DNA of 6,593 bases from Thermotoga sp. (GTDB lineage Bacteria; Thermotogota; Thermotogae; B3-G13), in the NCBI GenBank assembly GCA_003641555.1, contig QNAT01000072.1, positions 1 to 6,593 on the forward strand. Direction: 5' to 3'. Under the pieces are notes generated by a model. It saw only the letters and a list, made by a program, of their open reading frames with translations, was not told the DNA's origin and did not search any database. Position numbers and translations under genes: made by a program. Shown here piece by piece: positions 1 through 5,691 of this stretch. Every line of letters starts with the position of its first letter. Positions within the stretch are counted from its first letter, which is position 1.

Positions 1-33
1 CAATTTCATCTTACACCATACATTCCCGTAACC

Positions 34-160
34 GTAGGGACATGACTTCAGTCTTGTCCGATGGGACGCAGTCCCATAACGTCATTCACCTACGGTGAAT
101 CGGACAGATTTAAAAACCTGTCCCTACAGCAAAATTGACAGGTCTGAAGACCAGTCCCTA
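34..160. repeat. Cluster of nested short palindromes, probable interspersed repeat
   Basis: No gene is visible from 1 to 249; this is its main content. Outer arms GTAGGGACA (34-42) and TGTCCCTAC (119-127) are perfect inverted repeats. Inside are TGTCCGAT (55-62) with ATCGGACA (99-106), ATGGGAC (61-67) with GTCCCAT (71-77), ATTCACC (84-90) with GGTGAAT (94-100), and GACT (44-47) with AGTC (50-53). GGACAG (102-107) can also pair with CTGTCC (118-123). A second hairpin, GGTCT (141-145) with AGACC (148-152), is extended by GAC/GTC and followed by GTCCCTAA. The repeated GGGACA...TGTCCC theme indicates several copies or decayed copies of one short palindromic repeat. No transposase is present. Whether it is found elsewhere in the genome cannot be seen. 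Confidence 0.7.
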
Positions 161-190
161 AAGCTCTCTTACTTTTTAATCCAACATCTG

Positions 191-210
191 ACTTTAACAC
201 CTGTTAAAGT
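191..210. repeat. Perfect 8-bp hairpin downstream of the PAS gene
   Basis: ACTTTAAC (191-198) and GTTAAAGT (203-210) pair perfectly around a 4-nt loop, about 40 nt after the PAS stop codon. On the minus strand no run of T follows (CAGATGTTGG), so it does not meet the standard for an intrinsic terminator, although its position after the last gene fits mRNA 3'-end formation or protection. Confidence 0.45.
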
Positions 211-249
211 TCATGATGATTGGTGAAATTCATGGCTGAACAATTGCTG

Positions 250-792
250 TTATTCTCTATTCGATACTCGATTCAAAATGGCTTCTATGTTGTTAAAAAT
301 TGTAACGAGTTCTTTCAAAACCTTCTCTAATGTTTCTTTCGTTTTCTGAGGAAGATCTTGCATTTTAAGGGTACCCATAGTTAGCATGATATTCGATATC
401 AGCCTTCTTTGTTTTATAACACTTTCTCTCATTGATTTCAACTCTTCCGCTGATAATTTGATACCTTCACTTGTAATATTTTTAAATACAGCTACATATC
501 CTAATCCTTTACCATTCATCGATGTAAAAAATGATACGGTGATTGAATATTCATTTTCTCTAATCTTTGTGGAAAGGTGCTTAAGCCCACCTGGTGAAAG
601 ATCAACAAACATCTTTGTAATGAGTTCTTTATTATCCCGAATCTTTTGCAGGACATCCATGCCTTCTCTGTTTGCTGCAATTGGCAGCCCCTTTGTGGAG
701 AAAAATATAGCAGGTAGAGGCAAGATCTCAACACCATTGAATAGATTAATTACTGTTAATTTTTTAGCTTCAATAGGATCTAATATTTCCAT
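250..792 (-). CDS. Small PAS-like domain protein with C-terminal helical segment
   Basis: A 180-aa cytoplasmic protein. Residues ~20-115 look like a PAS domain: VEILPLPAIFFSTKGLPIAANREG matches the usual opening (short hydrophobic strand, turn with G, then AN), and GLGYVAVFKNIT matches the final strand before the exit helix. Residues ~118-175 are a long amphipathic helix or coiled coil, probably for dimerisation or signal output; it has no H-box and no kinase ATPase domain follows. ATG 792 is preceded by GGAGG (805-801) at 8 nt. The in-frame ATG at 807 overlaps that site and is less likely. The gene begins 5 nt after the stop of the receiver-FapA gene, so the two are almost certainly co-transcribed and may act together. 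Bound ligand unknown. The PAS call rests on pattern alone and is moderate. Confidence 0.72.
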   Translation of the reverse strand: MEILDPIEAKKLTVINLFNGVEILPLPAIFFSTKGLPIAANREGMDVLQKIRDNKELITKMFVDLSPGGLKHLSTKIRENEYSITVSFFTSMNGKGLGYVAVFKNITSEGIKLSAEELKSMRESVIKQRRLISNIMLTMGTLKMQDLPQKTKETLEKVLKELVTIFNNIEAILNRVSNRE

Positions 793-797
793 CGAAT

Positions 798-2855
798 TTA
801 CCTCCATATCTTTTTGAACTCTCCGGTTTTTCCTTCGTAACGAATTATAACAGACTTTAGATCGTGTTTGACTTCAAATCTGTTGTCGCCAATGTATAAG
901 ATCACACCAGAGTAAAGGATGTCACGTGCTTCAACACGTCCAATATATTTATTCACTACATATTCCATCTTTCTTATCTTTGCTTCGAGTATATCTATTT
1001 CCTTACCAACTTCTTCCATTTTTTTAGTTAATTTTTCGAAGTCACTGTTTTTCTCGATCTTTTGATTGCCAGAGTAGTATTTTTTGTAAATCCTCTCCAG
1101 AGAATCCAGATGTTGCTTTTTGATATTCATAGCCGTCTTCAATATATTTATTTTCTTCTTTATCTTTGCATTCCAGGATGCCATAACCACAGTTTTAACA
1201 CCCATAGGGGAACCTATTACATTGGCAACGATATTCGTTCCTGCCTGAATAACTCCACCTACTATACTTCCAGGTTTTCTTCCTATTACTTTTACATCTC
1301 TATCTGCTTTTATCCTGCTGTTCACTATGCCGGTAGCTACTTCCACATTTCCCTCTACTTCTATAGAAGCATTCTGGATATATTCGCAATAAAGATCGCC
1401 CTCGATCTTCAAATTATGTTCAGAAGTACCGATTATGCCCTTTTTAACTACCAGGTCTCTTCCGATATTAACATTTCCTTCCAGAAAACCTTCTATGGTT
1501 ACATTTCCTCCAGCACGTATCTCAAAACCGCTCAACACGTTTCCCTTTATCCTCACATCTCCTACGAATATGATATTTCCCGTCGAGTAATCTACATCAC
1601 CTTCAACTATATAAAGCTCATTGACACCCAACTCTGTACCATCGAAGTATGGATTTCCCACGATCTTAGAATAAAACTTCATTCCATCTTCGGAAACCTT
1701 TATATTAGGATTCAGCTTTATAGGAATATCTTTTCCCTTATGTGCACTGATCTTTTCTCCAGTAACCGTTATACCATCTTCACCCTTTTCTAGCGGCAGC
1801 TTTTCTGCAATGAGTTGTCCGGCAGTGGCCTGATTGATGATCTTTACAGACTTGAAATCTACACGTCCTTTTTCGTCTTCTACGAGTTTTGGAGCTGCCT
1901 TAGTGAAGTATAACTTTACGGTCGAATCTTTACCATCCTTAGGAGGTTTTCCCTGTGCCACTAAAAATTTTTCTATGTTAGTTTTCTTCTCATTAACAGT
2001 TTTAACAAGTCTTTCTACTTCTTTTCTTTTGATCCCAAATACAACACCTGCTTCTGCAAGATGTTCAAGAACATCCTCACGATTGATATCCCGATCTATA
2101 TATCTCAGTGATAGGTAAGCTTTCATTTTATCGTCTGTTACATAAACTTCTATAGGTGGTGCGATCTCCGCTTTAAGTTCTTGAATGAATTTGTCCTTCT
2201 TTCCCATCAATTCGGTGATATCGGTACCCGTTTCTGCAATACTTTTTATATCCTTATCCATTTGTTCAAACACAGCATCTAAATCCGGTTTTTCATTAGA
2301 TATTGCGATATCCCTAAGAGTTACCTTGAGAATAGATATTTTGTTCGAGAAGGATACTTTCGATTCGAGTTTTTCCACTTCGAGCCTCGATACATCTATG
2401 TTCCATTCCCTATGAACTATCTCCATTGCTTCCTGAGTACTCGAGGCAAGCACATGGTAATGCAAATGAGGTTCATCTACCGCCTCGGGGAGTTTTATTA
2501 AATTCAATACATCGAATAATTCTTTAGAAGTAAAGGGTTTTTGGATAAAGCTGTCAGCCCCTAATGAAAATGCCTTTTTTCGATCATCAGGAAAATTGCT
2601 GGCAGTGGCAACAATTACCGGTATATGTTTTGTTCTATCATCGAATTTTAAGAGCTTAAGGACATCCCACCCATTTAATTTTGGCATGAGGATATCCAAT
2701 ATTATGAGCTTTGGTTGAAAAGTTAGGGCAAGATTCAAACCCGCCAGACCAGAATATGCAGTATAAGACACATATCCTGCATTGGTCAATATTTCATCGA
2801 TCAATTCACATATCAGTTTATCATCATCTATGAATAGTATGTTCTTATCATTCAT
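798..2855 (-). CDS. Response-regulator receiver domain fused to FapA/DUF342 protein
   Basis: A 685-aa cytoplasmic fusion. Residues 4-120 are a complete two-component receiver domain: acidic pocket D10/D11, phospho-acceptor D54 in ILDILMP, T84 in VIVATAS and K106 in IQKPF. Residues ~130-172 resemble the small N-terminal domain of Jag/FapA proteins (EAMEIVHREWNIDVSRLEVEKLE). Residues ~234-685 match FapA (DUF342): an alpha/beta part, then a glycine- and valine-rich repeat region at ~415-550 (for example VEGDVDY, FVGDVRIKGNV, GGNVTIEG, EGNVNIGRD) typical of a right-handed beta-helix, then a coiled coil at ~565-640 and a small beta end. FapA proteins are linked to flagellar assembly and polar placement in other bacteria. 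Start: ATG 2855 has GGTGA 5 nt upstream and gives the usual receiver N-terminus; ATG 2867 is the alternative. No histidine kinase is in the window. The PAS gene follows after 5 nt. Domain calls are firm, role inferred. Confidence 0.88.
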   Translation of the reverse strand: MNDKNILFIDDDKLICELIDEILTNAGYVSYTAYSGLAGLNLALTFQPKLIILDILMPKLNGWDVLKLLKFDDRTKHIPVIVATASNFPDDRKKAFSLGADSFIQKPFTSKELFDVLNLIKLPEAVDEPHLHYHVLASSTQEAMEIVHREWNIDVSRLEVEKLESKVSFSNKISILKVTLRDIAISNEKPDLDAVFEQMDKDIKSIAETGTDITELMGKKDKFIQELKAEIAPPIEVYVTDDKMKAYLSLRYIDRDINREDVLEHLAEAGVVFGIKRKEVERLVKTVNEKKTNIEKFLVAQGKPPKDGKDSTVKLYFTKAAPKLVEDEKGRVDFKSVKIINQATAGQLIAEKLPLEKGEDGITVTGEKISAHKGKDIPIKLNPNIKVSEDGMKFYSKIVGNPYFDGTELGVNELYIVEGDVDYSTGNIIFVGDVRIKGNVLSGFEIRAGGNVTIEGFLEGNVNIGRDLVVKKGIIGTSEHNLKIEGDLYCEYIQNASIEVEGNVEVATGIVNSRIKADRDVKVIGRKPGSIVGGVIQAGTNIVANVIGSPMGVKTVVMASWNAKIKKKINILKTAMNIKKQHLDSLERIYKKYYSGNQKIEKNSDFEKLTKKMEEVGKEIDILEAKIRKMEYVVNKYIGRVEARDILYSGVILYIGDNRFEVKHDLKSVIIRYEGKTGEFKKIWR
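801..805 (-). promoter_or_regulatory. Ribosome binding site deciding the PAS protein start
   Basis: GGAGG overlaps the last codons of the receiver-FapA gene and lies 8 nt before ATG 792. The ATG at 807 immediately precedes and overlaps it, so 792 is the better start. Confidence 0.6.
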
Positions 2856-2873
2856 GCTGTTCACCATATAATT

Positions 2874-2904
2874 ATTATAATACTATAATCATACCGGGGA
2901 GCAA
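2874..2904 (-). promoter_or_regulatory. Candidate promoter for the receiver-FapA/PAS pair
   Basis: A perfect TATAAT (2879-2874) with a weak -35, TTGCTC (2904-2899), at a long 19-nt spacing lies in the AT-rich 42-nt gap after the small gene. The start of transcription would fall near 2867, giving a leader of about 12 nt before ATG 2855. It may allow the pair to be expressed apart from the upstream genes. AT-rich gaps often contain chance -10 boxes. Confidence 0.35.
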
Positions 2905-2909
2905 TATAG

Positions 2910-3152
2910 TTATCCACCTCTTAACCCTTCTATACATTCCTTAAGTTTGGCAGCGTTATCTCCTTTCAGCAACATTTCGTAGAATTCCATTGCCTTTCTA
3001 TCTTCAACACCTGATTTATCCAAAAAATACAATCTCATTTTTTTACCAAAAATTTCCTTCTCTTGCTCTTTCATATCAGCAACGGCGTATATTATCTTTC
3101 TCAAATCCGAATCGTAAGCACATTTCTTTATGAATTCCTTATCGAATAACAT
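2910..3152 (-). CDS. Small helical protein of unknown function (80 aa)
   Basis: I do not recognise this protein. It is 80 residues, charged and predicted mostly helical, with no membrane segment or signal peptide, so cytoplasmic. Two cysteines (C11 and C73) are far apart and do not form a metal motif. The sequence YFLDKSGVEDRKAMEFYEML in the second half is the most distinctive stretch. It is very likely a real gene: ATG 3152 is preceded by AGGGGA (3165-3160) at a good 7-nt spacing, it overlaps the end of the dihydrouridine synthase gene by 14 nt, and it fills the gap before the receiver-FapA gene. Translational coupling to dus is likely. Context suggests no specific role; a partner of either neighbour is possible. 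Confidence 0.7.
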   Translation of the reverse strand: MLFDKEFIKKCAYDSDLRKIIYAVADMKEQEKEIFGKKMRLYFLDKSGVEDRKAMEFYEMLLKGDNAAKLKECIEGLRGG

Positions 3153-4182
3153 CTTTTAATCCCCTGAAATAATCCTTTATGAGTTTCACTAATTGTATTT
3201 CATTACTCGTTTTGAATACCCTATTACGAAACTCACAGGCATTTGGCAAGCCTTTCACATATTTGACAAGGACTTTACGAAACTCTTTTACTCCTCTATC
3301 TTCACCTAAACTCTCTATCCAACCGCTTAGTTCATTTAAAGCAGTCTTCTGTATCTCATCTATGCTTACGGGATTGAATTCTTCCTGCATCATGAATTCC
3401 TGAATCTGCCTGAATATCCAGGGCCTTCCAATGGCTCCACGTGCTACCATAACACCATCTACTTTAGTACTTTCTATCATTTTCACCGCATCTTCTGGTG
3501 TGAATATATCACCAGAACCGATAACGGGTATATCCACTGCTTCCTTTACTTTTCTTATTATTTCAAGATTCACTGTACCTGTATAACCCTGTGCTTTTGT
3601 TCTTCCATGCACGCAGATCGCATCCGCTCCTGCTTCTTTTACTATCTTTGCACACTCCACGGCGTTCATAGTCTTTTCATCCCAACCACTGCGTATCTTA
3701 ACTGTGATAGGGATAAGAGGAAGATTTTTCTTCATGGTGTATACGATATCTTTTAACTTTTCGGGGTTTTTCATCAATGCTGCACCTGCCCCTTTCCTTA
3801 CCACTTTACGCACAGGGCAACCAGCATTTATATCGATTAATGCAGGCCTTATGTCAAGAGATCCCAGACGCTTTATCGCCTCTGCGAAATCTTCGGAAGT
3901 GCTGCCGAATAATTGGATACCTGTAGGTATATCAGATCCAACTGCTGCCATTTTTATAGTTTTTTCATCACCTCGTGCCAGACCTATTGCACTTATCATC
4001 TCAGTGTAAACCAGAGATGCGCCATAAGAATAACATATCTTTTGAAATGTCCTTTTTGTAAAACCCGACATCGGCGCCAGAAAGATATTTCCACCTATAT
4101 GTAGATTGCCTATTGTGATGGGATGATAGAAAGTTTCTTTATCTCTTCCAATCTCTCCTTCACAGCCTTTATATCCTGCCAC
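3139..4182 (-). CDS. dus: tRNA-dihydrouridine synthase (NifR3/DusB-like)
   Basis: FMN-dependent reductase that converts uridine to dihydrouridine in tRNA. Numbered from GTG 4182 (347 aa), the TIM-barrel motifs appear in order: FLAPMSGFTKRTF (34-46), the FMN-binding start; YTEMIS (59-64); INAGCPV (118-124) with catalytic C122; VKIRSGW (161-167) with K162; VHGRT (191-195) with H192; IGSGDI (220-225); and VARGAIGRPWIF (245-256), the phosphate-binding region. The start is uncertain. No ATG or TTG lies between the glycosylase overlap and the first conserved motif. Options are GTG 4182 (or 4191), which lack a ribosome site, or rare codons: ATT 4152 just after AAGGAG, or ATA 4113 overlapping the glycosylase stop as ATAG (324 aa, closest to the usual family N-terminus). 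The frame stays open upstream to 4410, but that stretch is a shadow of the glycosylase. Downstream it overlaps the small gene by 14 nt. Confidence 0.92.
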   Translation of the reverse strand: MAGYKGCEGEIGRDKETFYHPITIGNLHIGGNIFLAPMSGFTKRTFQKICYSYGASLVYTEMISAIGLARGDEKTIKMAAVGSDIPTGIQLFGSTSEDFAEAIKRLGSLDIRPALIDINAGCPVRKVVRKGAGAALMKNPEKLKDIVYTMKKNLPLIPITVKIRSGWDEKTMNAVECAKIVKEAGADAICVHGRTKAQGYTGTVNLEIIRKVKEAVDIPVIGSGDIFTPEDAVKMIESTKVDGVMVARGAIGRPWIFRQIQEFMMQEEFNPVSIDEIQKTALNELSGWIESLGEDRGVKEFRKVLVKYVKGLPNACEFRNRVFKTSNEIQLVKLIKDYFRGLKDVIR

Positions 4183-4718
4183 GTGTGCCACTTTGGGGAA
4201 CCCTGTTCTCTGCTGGGATTTCTTAAAAGATAACTGGGATGAAACATCGGAAAGATCTCTATACCGTTTCTCCATTTGTACCATGTACCTCTTATCTGCG
4301 TTATTCCACCCTTTAGATCTGGTAAGAATACACTCGTTGCCGGGGCACCCAGGGTAACGATTATCTTTGGTTGAATGAGCTCTATCTGGCCCATAAGATA
4401 TGGAAAGCATGTATTCACCTCATTCGGATAAGGAGTTCTATTCTTCGGAGGCCTGCATTTAACTATATTCGTTATGTAGACCTCTCTTCTATCTATGCCG
4501 GCAGATGCCAGTATCTTATCGAGGAGTTTACCTGCCCTGCCAACGAAGGGTCTGCCAGTAGCATCTTCATCTCCCCCGGGTCCCTCGCCAATGAACATAA
4601 GATATGCGTTTCTATCACCCTCCCCGGGAACTGCATTGGTCCTACCTTCGTATAAAGGACATTCTGTACATATGCTTATCCTCTCTTCCAATATCTCCCA
4701 TAGTTTTTCCTTTTTCAT
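4110..4718 (-). CDS. udg: Uracil-DNA glycosylase, family 4 (Fe-S type)
   Basis: Removes uracil from DNA to start base-excision repair, countering cytosine deamination, which is faster at high temperature. Numbered from ATG 4718 (202 aa), four cysteines (C17, C20, C88, C104) match the family 4 [4Fe-4S] pattern CxxC...Cx15C. Motif 1 is GEGPGGDEDATGRPFVG (residues 44-60), followed by NIVKCRPP (84-91) and the C-terminal HPSYLLR (160-166). Length is normal for the family. Upstream ATGs occur at 4739 and 4721; AAGGA (4727-4723) lies 4 nt before ATG 4718 but only 1 nt before ATG 4721, so 4718 is chosen, with 4721 nearly as likely. Either gives ATGA-type coupling to the zinc peptidase gene. The coding 3' end overlaps the dihydrouridine synthase gene. 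Family 4 or the closely related family 5 is possible; the motif-1 acidic residues favour family 4. Confidence 0.93.
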   Translation of the reverse strand: MKKEKLWEILEERISICTECPLYEGRTNAVPGEGDRNAYLMFIGEGPGGDEDATGRPFVGRAGKLLDKILASAGIDRREVYITNIVKCRPPKNRTPYPNEVNTCFPYLMGQIELIQPKIIVTLGAPATSVFLPDLKGGITQIRGTWYKWRNGIEIFPMFHPSYLLRNPSREQGSPKWHTWQDIKAVKERLEEIKKLSIIPSQ

Positions 4719-5137
4719 CATGTCCTTATTATACAGCATTTTTGGAAGAATACGTATAACGGCATCTTATTAGCCATTCCAAAAGCAAAACGGGTGGCTT
4801 CATATTCGGCTAAGGCATTATCATCTTTTATTGTATCTCCATGGAGTACATGGAAGATCTCGTGGAGAATCAATAGATTTAACCTGTAATTTTTGAAGAG
4901 GAAATTCCTTTCAAGCGAAGATGTGTTATAACATATTATTATTCTCCCCTTTATTCTATACGATATTGCATCTATGGTATCATCTGGAAAGTCATATGCT
5001 CTCACCCTGATATTCAGTTCCTTGAGAAGGTTCTTCATAGTGAGATTGAGAGCATAATTTACGAAATACTCTACGATTCCCTCTATCAGTTTATCTGCAT
5101 CACTTTTATCAGTAATTAATTCCAGAAGTGTTTTCAT
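4718..5137 (-). CDS. ImmA/IrrE-like (DUF955) zinc metallopeptidase
   Basis: Short protein (139 aa) of the ImmA/IrrE M78-like peptidase type. The zinc motif HEIFH at residues 92-96 (H92, E93, H96) is followed by VLHG and then EYEATRFAFGMA at 111-122, where E113 is the likely third zinc ligand, as in the EANxFA motif of this family. The N-terminal 60 residues are helical, followed by a beta segment (RIIICYN) typical of the fold. Start ATG 5137 lies inside the end of the HTH gene and has no clear Shine-Dalgarno sequence, suggesting translational coupling to it. The 3' end overlaps the start of the uracil-DNA glycosylase gene as ATGA. In relatives such as ImmA and IrrE, the enzyme cleaves the partner XRE repressor. 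The protein ends about 18 residues after FAFGMA, shorter than many relatives. The catalytic motif is intact; the substrate is inferred from the neighbour. Confidence 0.82.
   Translation of the reverse strand: MKTLLELITDKSDADKLIEGIVEYFVNYALNLTMKNLLKELNIRVRAYDFPDDTIDAISYRIKGRIIICYNTSSLERNFLFKNYRLNLLILHEIFHVLHGDTIKDDNALAEYEATRFAFGMANKMPLYVFFQKCCIIRT
4723..4727 (-). promoter_or_regulatory. Ribosome binding site of the uracil-DNA glycosylase gene
   Basis: AAGGA sits inside the last codons of the zinc peptidase gene, 4 nt before ATG 4718. It argues against the in-frame ATG at 4739, which precedes it and has no Shine-Dalgarno sequence of its own. Confidence 0.5.
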
Positions 5138-5624
5138 TAGAGCGTTTTTGAGAAATGTACTTTGTAAGTGCTGAGATGGCTTTTCTATCCATCTCAGTTA
5201 TGTCCTCTGGTAGATCAGAAAGAATATCGACCACAGTTCTCATATATGTGTCATCCCTTATCTCTCCTGTTATATCCAATAGAGTTAAAAAGGCATATAT
5301 TAGTTTTTGAGTATGCGTTCCTTTGCCATGAGCGGCACCTATTATTAAATCTGGATATTTCTTGCGGAGTTCATCTATTTGTGACTCCAAAAAAGATTCC
5401 ACGATTTTTCTACCTTTTTCTTTTACATCATCTAATCCCAGGAGATAATCCGTGGTCGTTCCCAAAGCCCTGGCGAGCAGGATGAGTTTAGAAACAGGAG
5501 GGTCTGCCTCCCCGAGTTCATATGCAGAGATATTCTGCCGTGTTACACCCAGAATATGGGCAAGTGATTCTTGACTATACCCTTTTTTCTTTCTCAGTTT
5601 TCTTAATCTATCTCCTCTCAGCAA
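5109..5624 (-). CDS. XRE-family HTH transcriptional regulator, ImmR/DdrO-like by context
   Basis: Cytoplasmic DNA-binding regulator of 171 aa. Residues 4-62 form a Cro/C1-type HTH: a basic first helix (RLRKLRKKKGYSQ), then ESLAHILGVTRQNISAYELG, where QNISAYE is the usual recognition-helix pattern, then KLILLARALGTTTDYLLG. The remaining ~105 residues are mostly helical and unrecognised, with an acidic part near 130-150; they may be a dimerisation or protease-target region. The start is TTG; an in-frame stop lies three codons upstream, and any later start would cut into the HTH, so TTG is well supported. The ribosome site is poor: GAGG lies 13 nt upstream. The 3' end overlaps the zinc peptidase gene by 29 nt. 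In ImmR/ImmA and DdrO/IrrE pairs the peptidase cleaves the repressor after DNA damage; the same logic is inferred here, not shown. Confidence 0.85.
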   Translation of the reverse strand: MLRGDRLRKLRKKKGYSQESLAHILGVTRQNISAYELGEADPPVSKLILLARALGTTTDYLLGLDDVKEKGRKIVESFLESQIDELRKKYPDLIIGAAHGKGTHTQKLIYAFLTLLDITGEIRDDTYMRTVVDILSDLPEDITEMDRKAISALTKYISQKRSNENTSGINY

Positions 5625-5640
5625 ACTGCATCATCTGCCT

Positions 5641-5650
5641 CGGACATCCG
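5641..5650. promoter_or_regulatory. Short palindrome, possible operator
   Basis: CGGA-TG-TCCG (read on the minus strand, 5650-5641) is an inverted repeat of two 4-bp arms. It sits just downstream of the predicted transcription start and upstream of an XRE-type regulator gene. Such regulators often bind short dyads at their own promoters. No second copy is seen nearby, and a 4-bp arm can arise by chance. Confidence 0.25.
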
Positions 5651-5661
5651 TGATCGATTTC

Positions 5662-5691
5662 ATTCTACCATATCTTAAAGGCGTTCCACAA
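5662..5691 (-). promoter_or_regulatory. Candidate sigma-70 promoter with extended -10 for the HTH regulator
   Basis: An extended -10, TGGTAGAAT (5670-5662, fitting TGnTATAAT with one mismatch), ends 38 nt before the TTG start of the HTH gene. A weak -35, TTGTGG (5691-5686), precedes it with an 18-nt spacer. The TAG stop of the metallophosphoesterase forms the first half of the -10 hexamer. Transcription would begin near 5655, beside the palindrome at 5650-5641, a natural place for autoregulation. Read by eye only; no transcript evidence. Confidence 0.4.

Noticed and set aside
34..160. CRISPR array
   Set aside because: The repeats are short, nested inverted repeats without regular direct repeats or uniform spacers, and no cas gene is present.
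191..210. Intrinsic terminator for the PAS operon
   Set aside because: The hairpin is perfect but AT-rich and no T-run follows it on either strand, so it is listed as a hairpin only.
386..817. 143-codon open frame on the plus strand
   Set aside because: Antisense shadow of the PAS gene, with no family resemblance and no ribosome site considered convincing.
1062..1793. 243-codon open frame on the plus strand
   Set aside because: It lies antisense to the beta-helix part of the FapA gene, is rich in Tyr, Ile and Ser as expected of an antisense shadow, and has no recognisable domain.
4183..4410. N-terminal extension of the dihydrouridine synthase up to an ATG-type start at 4410
   Set aside because: The extra residues are an out-of-frame reading of the glycosylase gene, show no Dus family similarity and would give an overlong protein.
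4718..5624. Toxin-antitoxin or prophage immunity module
   Set aside because: An HTH plus ImmA-like pair is typical of mobile elements, but no integrase, phage or conjugation gene is present, and the pair is tightly joined to housekeeping repair and tRNA-modification genes.
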